Positions 47,515-58,428 are shown, numbered from the stretch's first letter. The stretch is DNA of 60,000 nucleotides from Lineus longissimus (GCF_910592395.1 NC_088322.1:7499431-7559430); one strand, 5' to 3'. Numbers and translations: made by a program. Notes: generated by a model from the sequence alone, not told the origin.

Positions 47515-48560
47515 GGTTGCTTTCTGATGGAGATCAATTCTTTGAGAAAGTCTGCGCTACATTATTGCGATCCCTTTGAGATGGAAATGAAATTGTACAT
47601 GCTGGGTTGTTCTTTGCAATGTTATTGATCAAAATGTGCTGCCGTGAATGATTCGGTAAGACGATGTCAGATTGCTCTGGTAAATGGAACTGCTGAGGCA
47701 CTAAGGAGCTTGCAGTCTATTTAGAAAGTCCATGCAACGATATTGTGATGCTTTTGAGATGGAAATGAAGTCACACGTGCCAAGTTGGTCCTTTTCACAT
47801 TTAATGGAAATGTTATTGATCAAATGTGTCGAAATGAATGATTCCTTCTTGAGAAGTTGCTGTAATGCTACGGTGAATAGAATTATAGTGAAACTGACAG
47901 AATGCCAATGTGAAAGCCTGCTAACTGATTAATTTGCTCTTATGTATAGGAGGCCCAACCCCTCCCCAGATAGAAATCAAATTTGACAATCTAGGATACC
48001 GTCTTCAAGTTGAACAGATTGAGCAGTTTTATGTGTGTTGATGACTTCTTTTCTTTGTCTCGATGCTTCAGATTTCAAGGTTGGTTCTGATATGGAGTCA
48101 GTTGCGATGACTGTGTGGATTGAGTTGTTTTCTTGATTGGACTTGCTTGATATCCATCAACTTGCCGTGCCTTGGCTTTCCACTCCCCTCGATATCGCCA
48201 TCTTGTCTCCACCTCATCGTAACCCCAGAATTTCAGTTTTCAAGTAAAAGTAGTTGGTTTCAATTGCAGCAATAATTGAGCATTCAGCGGATGCTCCGGA
48301 CAAGATTGCTGGGACCTGCATCAGCAATCGTATGTGATGTTGTTCTTTTCAGTGGCGGAAAGTAGCTCGTTTTCATGTTGGCGTGGGAAGTTGTTTCTGC
48401 AAAGTGTAACACAGTGTGAAGACAAAATCTCGACTCCTGGACTTTTTCCTTTGGGTAAAATTTTCTTCTCTGCCTGGATAGGAATCTAACACTTTTCAGA
48501 ATTCAGTATGGATCTTGTTCAAAAATATAACTTGTAACTATCAAAATATGGCTGAATTTT
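47515..48560. other. Upstream flank of the MAGUK gene, no clear promoter
   Basis: A weak duplication (GATGGAAATGAA and TTGCGATCC / TTGTGATGC phrases, 47565-47600 and 47735-47770). No TATA box, initiator or CpG island stands out before 48600. Confidence 0.45.
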
Positions 48561-48599
48561 GTGTGAATATGGACAGACAATTCTGTGCGTTGCAAAATC

Positions 48600-48709
48600 A
48601 TGATGAGCGGCAGTGATCTGGTAGACTCGCTTGTGGCGTCGCTAGAGACGATGGACATTACGCAGAATTTCAATATGGCCGCCATATTGCCGGTCGAGAA
48701 CAACATAAG
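48600..48709 (+). CDS. MAGUK gene coding exon 1 (start codon exon)
   Basis: Open from ATG 48600 (a second ATG follows at once at 48603); the frame is closed upstream by an in-frame TGA about 36 nt before, which supports the start here. It encodes [20 protein letters not shown] and then a neutral stretch ending VENNI plus a split arginine codon. It ends in phase 2 at a GTAAAG donor. The exon is richer in CpG than its surroundings. No homology was recognised; support is the open frame, the donor, and the exact phase fit to the next exon. No TATA box or clear promoter is visible upstream. Confidence 0.6.
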
Positions 48710-51700
48710 GTAAAGCCGTGGTTTGGTTTTGTGTTTACGTAAATGGAATGTGATTTCAGAATCGAAGTACTGTACAAAAGTCTTTTTCTTTGCAGCCCAC
48801 AATAACTGTAAATGTGGCTAATTAAACTTACCAGAACAGCGGAATGATGGAATACCAGGATATTTTCTACATTCACCACGCCCTTGGTATGCTCCCAAAA
48901 AATCTGAGACGGTACAAAATACTGGGAGGTGGTATAGATCTCTGGGAGGTGGTACAAAATGCTGGAAAGTGGTACCGAACATTGGGAAGTGGTACAGTGG
49001 TACAGATAACAGGGAGTCTGAAAATTTTTCCAATTTTCGCCAATTTTCTCTTTGCTGACTTTCCTGTCCCCTTTCTCATTGCAGGCGTGATAACAACCGG
49101 TCGACGGGTTCGCGGTTTTTATGTTGCATGATGCCGGTGATAACATCACCGAATGCTCAGGGATACATGGATCCAGGTAGGTGGAGTATAGTTCATGTTG
49201 TCACCATCAGGTGGAAGCACTGTCTGAATTTTTTTTCGGTTAGTTTCCCTGGCCACCATCAGGTGGAAGCAGGACTTGTAAAGGATTAGTTCCCATGGCT
49301 GGCAAAAAAGGGACACAAAGAATGTTGAGACTAAAGCTGTTGTTGGGCCTTGGAGATTTTTTGGAGGAAGAACTTCCTCTAAACCATGAAACTTTTTCGA
49401 GCATTCTTTTCTGAAAATCATGCAATTGCAAGGTCCAACTGTCATGAATACGCATGAATATTTCAACTGTAGTGAATTTACAACTAAAGTTCGGCAGCAT
49501 AGTATATTTAGTGTACGCCAATTAAATAGCAAACAAAATACTTTTAGCTCAGCAAACAAAGTCCACTCTGATTATTCCAATTAAAGAGCTAAAAACAAAG
49601 TTGGCCGAGGTTATCGATTTGAAGACAAAATGTTGAAGCAATCAGTTTCTATGGAAACAGATTGGAAAGTCTTGTTCCTCCTCCAATTCAGACTTCCTAA
49701 TCGAATATGCCAGTTGACAGTTTCGCTTACCAAGTCGGTGTGGCTCAGGAAAAGCTGGTACTTCCATCTGTTGTCAAGAGCCACAACTGAAATCTGTCGA
49801 TGCTCATATTCCTGGAGAATTCAATTGATGAGGAAGTGCAGTACCACTGTGGTTCCATCTATAATGAGACCAGGAAACTGGTATTTGATCAGTATCCGAA
49901 CAGATCGGATAAAGACGCAGGCAGTTGCTATGACAACGTGAAAGATGTCCCAGTAATAGAGTCATTCTCCAAGCAGATCTAAGGATATTCTCTGACTTCC
50001 ATTACACCCTGGGGTCCCGGATGTGGCCCAGGCACACAGAATCAACAGATCAATTTAGCAATCGATCAGTCACCACATGTAGATAGTACACATGTAACCT
50101 GCACATCAAATAGAAGTATTTTGCCTCACCTCGGAAAAAACTGATGAGTATTAAATGTTCTATTCGATGTGAACAAAAAGCTAAATTTAAAATTTTTATT
50201 GGCGTTGTTGGTTTCGTTCATGAATTACACAATTTGATTGTTCTATGCACTAGCAGATTTGATTCGACAAATAATTTCATGAATAAAAATTGACGACCAA
50301 ATTCTGTGATATACCCTGATTGCCACTATTGGCCAATCCCGAGGCAGACTCACAAATATATCAATATATCAGTCTGTGCCGGCAGACTATACATGTATAT
50401 GTTATGCAAATCATGCTTGAAATACGTTATTACCAGATGAAAACAACATTCCTTCCTTGGAAGACTCTTTAAAAACATAATTTTTTTCCAACATTTTCGA
50501 AAAAAACTCGCATTCCCCTGAATTGGCCATCTCGGCAAGATGGAAGACCTCAACGAAACTCAGTAAGACGGGGAATTCATCCTCCAGTATGGGTGATGTT
50601 ATGGAAAAATTCTGTCTGTAATCATCCAGCTCATGTTGCTGTCCCGCATTACCGACAATCCACAAGTACGAATCGACAACAACAGCCACAACATATTCTC
50701 GTCACGTAGATATATCAATGACGGTGACTCATCCTGTAAACCGACAGGATCGAGGTATGCCGTGTCGTGGAATTCTGATGTGATAAAACCATTTGTTGTG
50801 TGTAAATTAGATTTGACTCGCAAGATGAACATGTCAGGATGAGCTGAGTGGATTGGGGAGGGGGGTGGGTTTATTGTAGATTGAATCAGGTTATTTTTCG
50901 AAGGCTTTTTCTTCTTCACCTTTGCTTTGCATATGGGTGATGGTGTGATTCTCCAGGGAGTATTCATCTTTCAAGGTGAGATGACCTTTTTAGGTGTCAC
51001 GACGATACTAGGCCCCAATTGGGTTTACTGGCCTGGTGCCTTGAAAGTCGTAGGCAACAGCCCACTCGCCAAAGTGTGCAATGCATCATATTGTAATAAA
51101 GATAGTTGGTGGCAGGTTTTAAACACCAATTGCCGCTGACAGCATTTCAATGGATGATGATCACCCAATCTCTGCCAATGCTATCGCTAAATGACTGTAC
51201 TGATTGCTAGTTGCAGCATTCGTGCTATAAGAAAATGCAATCGACAATCATACAAGATTCTTGTGAATCACGACACTCCAGAAGAAGATTGGTGACTTCC
51301 TCATTACGATTTCATTGGATGTACTATTGCTTGACAGGGGGCCCACAATGGGGGATCAGTTGATCTGGTCAAAGTATTTGGCTTGGACTGGTGCTTGAGT
51401 GCACTCGCGCAGACACAAATTTTCTTTTTGAGGAAAAAATACTACATCATTGTTTCTGTCAGTTACAAGGACACTCGAGACCTTTTGCAATACTTGCCTG
51501 GCAACCCTCAATGTCAGCAAAGCATAGACAAGTGCAAAATTTCTTAAAGGCCTGCACTGTTCGTATTTTATTGGGGGTCAGGAAAATGGAAAAATGCAGT
51601 TATACGCAATGGTTTAGAGTGCAGTTACTATGCATGCAACTTAGCTCAAACTTGGTATGTACATAGTATCCGTATATCTGTCTACATTGCTAAAATTCAG

Positions 51701-54700
51701 ATGCAGTACATAGTGACTTAATTGAAAATATTTGAATTCAATTACAAATTACGAATTTCAAATTTTCAACTAATGATGTATGCCTTTAAAAAAAAGACAT
51801 GAAGAGGTGTTGTTTTTGTGGAAAAAAACATATGTCACAAATACCGTCAGCTACAATCAACCTCAAGTCCTCTTACACTATGAAGGCACCCTGGATGGGG
51901 ATAAAAAAAACTGGAAGAGCAAAATATTTTTAAGAGACCACAAACAGACCACAATCGAGACATCGCCGCGGGCTGTCGCTTTTCATTAACTCCCACAATG
52001 CTGTGCAGACACTGCTGTAGAATAACTCGATTTCTGAACATTGTATTCAAAGTCCCTGGACACTCATTATCAATTCATTACTCGTTGTGTAACTTCACAC
52101 TTACGCAAATGATTAATCGTAATGAGATCGACGAGGTTTTGTTGGTTTGTGTGACTAATTGATTCTTAATCAAAACAGCGTCTGCTGCCAAGAATTGTGG
52201 CACTTCATATATCGGTGCGTTTGTTATTTTTCTCCGATTTGGTTTACTCATAAAGCTGAGTAGCTCAATCGGAGATATAGACAAACGCCAGTCTAAACTC
52301 AGATAAGCATTATCTCCTTAAATAAATTTTATTTATATTGTAGTGTTAAGACTGATTTGAGATGTTCCAACTAATATTGAATACAAACTTCATGAGTCTT
52401 GGGCTGGCTTGGTCGAAACCATGTTAACTTTACCGGTCGTTAAGTCTTAACATGAAAGATTTAATGGGATTAACTGAGAGAGATGACGTCTTTAAGAATA
52501 CTTAATGTAGGTTAGCCTTTAGCATTGATCTACCCATTAAGCCTTGAGACAATGGGTGATATGAATAAAGACTAGCAAATGCTTTTACTCCGGTTTTGTA
52601 CAGATAGGCCAAGTGTAAATGCACATGGAGTTTTAGATAAAAGCATTTGCTGGTCTTTATTCATATCACCCATTGTCCCGACAGAAGAAACACTTAAATA
52701 TTTGTAAAAAATGTCTTTATTGGCCGATTTGTAAAATTCAAAAAGCATTTTGTCAGTTAAAATGATATATGTCAGATGACACAATCAAAATTTGAATTGG
52801 TGTGCATCATATTTTTGAGTGTGCAATGCTACTTAATGTAACCGTAATGGATGGTGTGAATTTTGTGCTTCGGAACAGCCTTTCCATGTTGTGAACATTG
52901 GTATGGAAATGCTGTAGTAACCGGTTTTCATGACACTTTCGGGTCTGACATGTCTGTAATATCACAACTTGTTTTAAATAGATCTGAACTGAACTGACCT
53001 CTACGTGTAATTTGCCTCGCATCATCCTCAATAAAGAATAACTAATCATGTGTTAACTCAATGAGTTTGAACTTCCAGCATATCCATCAACTTGTCAAAA
53101 ATAATGGGTGGTTAGATAATGAGAAGTCCTGCCAATGTCGCCAACCAAATAAAATCTATCGCAGACGCATCAAAGAAATATTGACATTTTTGGTTTCAAT
53201 ATCCGGTGAGCCAGACACCGGATGGGGAAGTGTTTATCTAAATCATTGATCTGCCGTAACATCACGCGAAATCACGTAGCATGGTTTGCCAATCAATCAG
53301 GAATTGTTAGCAATGCCCCCATTGTGTGCCCCGAGCTAGCGCATGTATAATGTAGAACCGACGATACATTCGTCACAGTACCGCTGCGGAGGCTGCATGC
53401 ATCGGTGTATCGCTACGGCAACCAAAATGGATAAAATTGCAGGGAGATTTGTCATTAACAAGCCGAGTTGAACAAGGTATGTGTCAGTTTCTGATCTGTA
53501 AAATATTTCGAGAAATTTGGTGGAAAATATTTGAAACATATCCTCAATATGACGAGTTGTCCTCAGAATGACGCTATTTCATTAGCGCTAACATCCGTCA
53601 TCCGTTTATTTGACATTAGCATGGTATTAGCTCACATCCATCGTATGCTATATTGTCAGTTAAGGATTAGGATTAATATCGCTATAAGGAAGTATTGGAA
53701 TACGATGTGTTGCTGTTTTTAGTATAATTTTGTGTCTAATTTTCTGTGAATTTGCGAGGAATTCTTGTCAATATGTCTCTAACATACCGATGCTACCCTT
53801 CTCCTTGAGTTCAATACATATCAAGTATGGTACTAGCTATCATTACGCTAGCATTTCTAAACGATTGCTTGATGGCTTATAGGATTAATATCCCTGCGGA
53901 AATGTTATTCGTTTGTTAGTCATAACTGTGCAGGGTTATTTTGTGTATAAATATGATGCGATGAGATCAAAGGAAGGAGGTGTCATGGATTTTCCTTATT
54001 GTAATATATTTAGCATATGCTAAACTCTTGTTGACAATCTGTTAGAGTACGGTATTTCTATGTTTATAATCTGTTAGAGTACGGTATGGTTATGTTTATG
54101 TTGTTGTTTACAGTATCATTAAAGGGGTACACTATTAGTATGTACTGGTGGGTCAGGTAAATTAGTACATAATGATGTAGGGCAGTTATCAATTTTCAAA
54201 TTCAAATACAGATTTCAAATTTTTAACGAACAGCATAGGCCTTTAATGCATTCCCAGCATAGGCTTACTTTCAGCAAGTCGAGTTTTATGATTATTGCTT
54301 TTTCTGATTGTTATTTGGGCCATGTCTGTTCAAACCTCTCATTTCAGCAAGGCGGAGTGTAATTCTGGGGTTAGTGTCTTTTAAAGTCATATTCCATCGT
54401 TCAAAAATTTGAAAATTCAAGTCAAATTTGAAAATGTCTAACTGTGTAAATCCACACTGCATATAAATGTCAACAATGCTGTTGTGTAGACTGATATATA
54501 AATACTGTACATTATATACCAAGTATCAGCAGAGTTTCATGCATGATAAACTGCACTACGACACTGTGTATAACTGCATTTCTATTCTCCTGAATGGTAT
54601 ATCTGTCAAATGGGATGATGAATTGCCCTCCCCCCCCAAGCCGCTTAAAACTTGGATGTGTAATTAATGTTTTTGCAAGCAACGATTAATGATGAGGGAT

Positions 54701-57700
54701 GGTGACACAGAGGAGCCTAATAGCCCACTGGGAAACACTTCATATATTGATAGTCGGGTCAAGGTCAGAACCAGGCAACTCAGAGATTTCCAAAGGGGTG
54801 TTGTTTTTCGAAAAATGCAAGAGTTCAAGGTCATATTTTGGACATATTTTTCAGCTCAGGGTTAGAACCAGGCTCCTTTGTGATTTCCAAAGGGGGTGTT
54901 GTTTTCAATGCAAAGAGGGTAGGCCTACAAGGTCAAATTTTTGGAAATATTTTTCAGCTTGAGGTTTTTTTCAGGCATTTCATTGCTTTATTCCCAAAGT
55001 CCCAAATGGGAGCCTTTGCATTGACACCCCCCCCCCCCCCCCACAAACACACACAAATTCCCACCACCACATCCTCCCCTAGTGCTGTCTAGGAGGGGGT
55101 GGGCTGCGCACTTTGCTCCTATAAATAGCCAGGGTGTTATTCCTTTGCACCTTTCTGATATCCGTGATAAAAAGGTGTTTTCATCTACTTTTGTTCATTG
55201 ATCCAGATATTCGTTCTGTATCTTTTGATTTGTGTCTCATTGCTATGATATCTATGTACAAACAAACTTGGCACAAATTACAAGATAGAAGTCCTTGTGT
55301 TCATTGATTCACCAGGGCAATGTGCATCAGCGAGATTTGGTTTCTTTTGATGTGGGACGTACCAAGAATATATGAGATTTGAAATCATCTTATCATGTTT
55401 GGATTAATAGTGATATGCCAAACTGATCCCCTGCGAGAAAGATATGTTGCACCCATTTCCCTGTGCTCCACTATGGTTGGGCATCAATTGGGTTATTGGC
55501 CTGTTGATACCTGTCTTCGGCCAGAGGTAGAGTCTGTGACAATCGACTTAGTTTATAGTTGGGATAGGTTACTTGGCTTGCCCTTGCGCTATTCTTCCAG
55601 TTGAGTATATTTTACACTCAAAGAAGTTTAGGGTATGGATACCTACTAGAATTTGTGGCTCCCCTAAAACGTACCCTTAGAACAAATCCTGCCCTGCCTT
55701 TTCAGATTTCTAGCTGGGTGAGGCATCAGTACTTCTGACAAAGTTTTCATTTTCTCTTTCCAGGGGTACAAAAACTGCTGACCTCATTGCGAGAAATCAA
55801 ATCTCGTGCCCAGGGAAAGGATGAGGACCTTGTCTTCCTGAGGACGTTTCTACAGAACCAGGACCTCATGTCGCTGCTTAAAGTACACCAAACCATGTCG
55901 GACATTGGGAACAGGGATCTCAAGCCTCTGGCAGGCAATGTGAAAGAAATGGCCACTGAGGTAAGATAAACCATTTGGCATCATCTCTGGTACACCATTT
56001 TGAGGGCTTTCAATTGACTGACCTGTCAGTTATATTTTCCTCATCTGCACCAAGTGTGCCCTCATCTACAACAAGTTTGACTTCATCTGCGACAAGTCTG
56101 TCCTCATCTGCAACAAGTATCTTCTCATCTGCAACAAGTCTGCCCTCATCTGCAACAAGTCTGTCTTCATCTGCAACAAGTCTGTCTTCATCTGCAACAA
56201 GTCTGTCTTCATCTGCAACAAGTCTGTCCTTATCTGCAACAAGTCTGCCCTCATCTGCAACAAGTGTGTCCTCATCTGCAACAAGTGTGTCCTCATCTGC
56301 GACAAATCTGTCCTTATCTTGACGAGACCACTAGTTTCAGCGGGTCAGTGTTTGTTTTTTGAATCCACAACCAATATTGCTAGAAACGCTGTCACCATGG
56401 GAAGGCTAGGTTAGGAACTGGACTGCTTACATGGGCACTCCATTCTTGTAAGGTCTCAGTTTTGGATGCCATAACGTCCCCTCCTCCTTTTTCAGGTCGT
56501 GGACGACTTACGGTGCCATCCTTTTTCATCAGAATCGGTGGAGCTTCAACAATTGCTACGGAAACCACACATGAAGGTCTGTACTGGTTGCTTTCTGACA
56601 GTTTCTAGAGCACCAGCAAACAAGCTATTTTAGCTGCGACAGTTGTTGCCGCGGTGAGCGATTAAATTATTGCTCAACTGCAAGTAAAACCAGTAATCGC
56701 TGGGTTTGATGTTGATCACGGGTCGCAGCCTTCACTGATTTTTGTCGCAGGCAACTGCGAAGAGCGGCAGTGACAAAAGTCACTTATTTATGAGGCACTT
56801 AAGTAAGTTAATTCTAAAACTAATATGATATGGTGTAATCAGGGTAGTCAGATGACATCCTGCAGCTGCGATCAAATTTTGGCTACTGAAATTTTGACTG
56901 AATGTCCCCAAATTAGGCTTAATAGTGAAGAAAAAAACATCAAAGGTCTTTCTTTTTTTTGCATCTTTTGCAGTGTGTGTTTGAAGCTCACGATAAAATC
57001 GCCAACAAGGACTACAGTCCACAGTTACCCGACATTCCCCATGAGGTGGATGAGGATGATCAGGAGTCTATCAAGATTGTACGACTCGTCAAAAACAACG
57101 AACCCCTTGTGAGTATAGTTTCTTTCAAGAATTGCTATCAAAGATAATTTTATTAAGCTTAAGTTTGGTGTGGGTACATATGCTTGATAACGAGGTGTTT
57201 GTTATTGTTGATAAGTAGGATCTCGTGTAAACAACTTAATTTTCGGAAATTTGCAAGAAAAGCTGAAGAAATTTTGTTATTTAACAAAAATAAAAATCAT
57301 ACACACTGAAAGAAATCACGTGATCTGCCAAAATAAATATCATACAAATCTTTTTATGGAGAAATTTTGGGTAAAGTTCAAAATTAATTGGTGATATACA
57401 GATCTGTTGGGTGAAATATTCTATGTTTTATTCGATTGAGATCACAATATTTCCTCCCTGGACAAAGTTTGGGACATTATTGATAAGGCTATTAGAAGAA
57501 GAAAAAAAGGTGTCATTAACTCCTGAATTAATGGTTGGGAAATCAAAATTCCCTGACTACCATGGTAGCAGTACATCTGATAAAGATACGTGAGGTGATA
57601 ATATCCAGGGTTTTGATTTGACCTACTTTTGAAGGTCACAGAGGTAAAACGGTCAAATATTTGGTGTTGAAGATCAAATCCTCTTTCAGGGTGCTACCAT

Positions 57701-58428
57701 AAAGATAAATGAACAAACGGGTCAGATCCAAATAGCGAGGATAATGCACGGCGGTGCGGCGGATCGGAGCGGGTTAATCACGGTCGGTGATGAAGTCCAG
57801 GAGGTGAACGGGATATCGGTGAAGGGGAGGGATCCGGCAGACATCGTGGATGTTTTGGTAAGGATCTTTTTAGGGTGATAAAAGTAAATACAATGCCCTT
57901 CCTGCACCTCAGTCGATATCAAAGCAATTGATGTATCATTAAGTCATACGCAAGTTTTTGAATGGAACCATATTGCGGGCCCTTTTGTCCATGTTTATCA
58001 GGCCGAATAGAGCTAACTGATCTCAGCAAGACTTTTCATTTTTGCTGCCCGAGAAAATGTAAAAAGTAGGATGAAGTACTGGTGGTAAAAGGGGGAGGGG
58101 GGTTGTTGCCAGAGCGAACGGGGTAATTTGTACACGGTGATGGGGGGGGGGGTGTCTATCCCAAAGCATACGTTTGCAACCAAATTACTCTTTTCACGCT
58201 ATTTTGACCAAACTTGCAAGAAACATGAGTAGCCTGTGATGGACTCTGTCACTACCAGTACGCTTATAAACCCAATTGGCACCTAACGCCTAACCATGGT
58301 GGATTGTATGACTTCATTTCAACATTTGCTAATTTTTCATATTTCCATTCCAGACCAGCGTCGTTGGACCAATCACATTAAAGCTGATCCCGGCGGAAAT
58401 TGACGGAAAGAATTTCCGGGAAAGTAAG
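48600..58428 (+). CDS. MPP3/MPP7-like MAGUK scaffold, N-terminal seven coding exons (gene continues beyond window)
   Basis: Spliced gene with coding segments 48600-48709, 49085-49176, 55764-55960, 56496-56576, 56974-57108, 57690-57857 and 58354-58428, every intron GT-AG. The exons total 858 nt and give 286 codons without a stop. Residues 1-68 are an extension I do not recognise; about 69-125 is the first L27 domain, about 126-170 the second, and about 193-276 a PDZ domain whose carboxylate-binding loop reads PLGATI. The PDZ text ([36 protein letters not shown]) is closest to MPP3/MPP4/MPP7 rather than PALS1 or MPP2/6, judged from knowledge of the family. Such proteins are cytoplasmic scaffolds at cell junctions and synapses: L27 domains pair with other L27 proteins (DLG, LIN7) and PDZ binds C-terminal tails. 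SH3 and guanylate-kinase exons are absent and expected downstream. The paralogue assignment is an inference. Confidence 0.88.
48710..49084 (+). other. Intron 1 of the MAGUK gene
   Basis: A 375-bp intron, GTAAAG to a pyrimidine-rich CTTTCTCATTGCAG acceptor. It carries a short tandem repeat (48911-49010) described separately. Confidence 0.6.
48911..49010 (+). repeat. ~25-bp tandem repeat in intron 1
   Basis: About four imperfect copies of a unit with core CTGGGAGGTGGTACAAAAT, alternating with variants such as TTGGGAAGTGGTACAG. It translates openly on several frames, which explains short overlapping ORFs here on both strands. Confidence 0.85.
49085..49176 (+). CDS. MAGUK gene coding exon 2
   Basis: Begins after CATTGCAG with one base completing the split arginine codon, then 30 open codons ([16 protein letters not shown], ending in QGYMDP), then one base of a glycine codon before a GTAGGT donor. 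It enters in phase 2 and leaves in phase 1, exactly what exon 1 provides and exon 3 needs. The basic stretch and the adjacent cysteines are notable in a family often called palmitoylated, but palmitoylation here is speculation. The family L27 region has not yet started, so there is no homology support. Confidence 0.6.
49199..49272 (+). repeat. Short direct repeat CACCATCAGGTGGAAGCA
   Basis: The same ~18-bp string, itself partly palindromic (CCACCATCAGGTGG), occurs twice about 55 bp apart just downstream of the exon 2 donor. Confidence 0.8.
52543..52682. mobile_element. Foldback (MITE-like) element with ~40-bp inverted arms
   Basis: Arms at about 52549-52587 and 52638-52677 (shared core GGGTGATATGAATAAAGAC) are reverse complements with one A/G difference, around a ~50-bp centre. 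The match weakens outward for a few more bases. No clear target-site duplication is visible, so it could instead be a local inverted duplication. It sits in the large MAGUK intron. Confidence 0.7.
53338..53476 (+). other. Possible alternative non-coding first exon
   Basis: A CpG-clustered stretch (GAACCGACGATACATTCGTC, then CCGCTGCGGAGG) in an AT-rich intron, ending at a consensus donor AACAAG|GTATGT. An ATG at about 53428 opens only a short frame that stops before the donor, so it could serve only as 5' untranslated sequence. Speculative. Confidence 0.2.
54400..54600 (+). repeat. Dispersed repeat family A copy
   Basis: Shares CAATGCTGTTGTGTAGAC, TATAAATACTGTAC..CCAAGTATCAGCAG and ACTGTGTATAACTGCAT strings with copies at 15515-15650 and 42185-42310. 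Class unknown. Confidence 0.65.
54755..54958 (+). repeat. 103-bp tandem duplication
   Basis: Two copies, each running from GTTAGAACCAGGC-like sequence through TTTCCAAAGGGG(G)TGTTGTTTT to CATATTTTTCAGCT. The first repeat is diverged by small indels. Confidence 0.8.
55465..55545 (+). repeat. Dispersed repeat family B copy
   Basis: CAATTGGGTTATTGGCCTG...CTGTCTTCGGCCAGAGGTAG resembles 33968-34020 (CAGTTGGGTTTATTGGCCT...CTGTCTTGGGCCAGAGATAG). Shorter matches lie near 51010-51050 and, inverted, 58262-58285. Class unknown. Confidence 0.55.
55764..55960 (+). CDS. MAGUK gene coding exon 3: first L27 domain
   Basis: Starts after TTTCTCTTTCCAG with two bases finishing a glycine codon, then 65 codons from [11 protein letters not shown] to ENVKEMATE-like sequence (actual end NVKEMATE), and a GTAAGA donor in phase 0. 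The pattern [20 protein letters not shown] followed by VHQTMSD matches the L27 helix bundle at the start of MPP proteins. In human MPP3/7 an exon also begins immediately before this L27, in agreement with the model. Confidence 0.9.
56041..56322 (+). repeat. 21-bp minisatellite in intron 3
   Basis: About 13 copies of TCATCTGCAACAAGTCTGTC-type units. As 21 is a multiple of three, it stays open on both strands (repeating SSATSLS on +, LLQMRTD on -). Exon 3 read through its donor meets a stop at 55967, before the array, so it is not an extension of the protein. Confidence 0.95.
56496..56576 (+). CDS. MAGUK gene coding exon 4: second L27 domain, first part
   Basis: 27 codons, phase 0 at both ends, between CCTTTTTCAG and GTCTGT. 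Reads [20 protein letters not shown] then LRKPHMK, matching the start of the C-terminal L27 of MPP3/7 proteins. Confidence 0.9.
56974..57108 (+). CDS. MAGUK gene coding exon 5: L27 end, linker and start of PDZ
   Basis: 45 codons, phase 0/0, acceptor ATCTTTTGCAG, donor GTGAGT. Begins [16 protein letters not shown] (L27 helix), continues through the acidic linker EVDEDDQES, and ends in the first PDZ strand [13 protein letters not shown]. The intron falls exactly in front of the GATI carboxylate-binding loop, a familiar exon boundary in this family. Confidence 0.92.
57690..57857 (+). CDS. MAGUK gene coding exon 6: PDZ core
   Basis: 56 codons, phase 0/0, acceptor CCTCTTTCAG, donor GTAAGG. Encodes [20 protein letters not shown] and [20 protein letters not shown], the most conserved part of the PDZ domain. 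The exon is more GC/CpG-rich than the introns around it. Confidence 0.95.
57885..58075 (+). mobile_element. Copy of dispersed element family C inside PDZ intron
   Basis: Shares ACAATGCCCTTCC, CACCTCAG, AAGTCATACGCAA and GCCCGAGAAAATGTAAAAAG with the + copy at 47265-47498 and the - copy at 44338-44606. It lies in the 496-bp intron between exons 6 and 7, so insertion there was tolerated. Confidence 0.8.
58354..58428 (+). CDS. MAGUK gene coding exon 7: end of PDZ
   Basis: 25 codons, phase 0/0, acceptor ATTTCCATTCCAG, donor [26 protein letters not shown] is the last PDZ helix and strand, followed by the start of the PDZ-SH3 linker. No SH3 exon was recognised in the remaining 1.5 kb. Confidence 0.88.

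Larger units (their letters stand above)
49177..55763 (+). other. Large intron 2 of the MAGUK gene
   Basis: About 6.6 kb between the N-terminal extension and the first L27 exon. It holds a hairpin element (52.55 kb), a possible alternative first exon (53.4 kb), dispersed repeat copies (54.4 and 55.5 kb) and a 103-bp duplication (54.75 kb). Chance-length ORFs on both strands at 49.7-51.0 kb have no recognisable product. Nothing further is seen in 51.1-52.5 and 53.5-54.4 kb except a 30-bp repeat near 54034-54095. Confidence 0.55.

Noticed and set aside
49719-49981. In-frame TGA considered as selenocysteine
   Set aside because: No recognised selenoprotein family, no visible SECIS-like hairpin, and an upstream stop in the frame; chance ORF or relic more likely.
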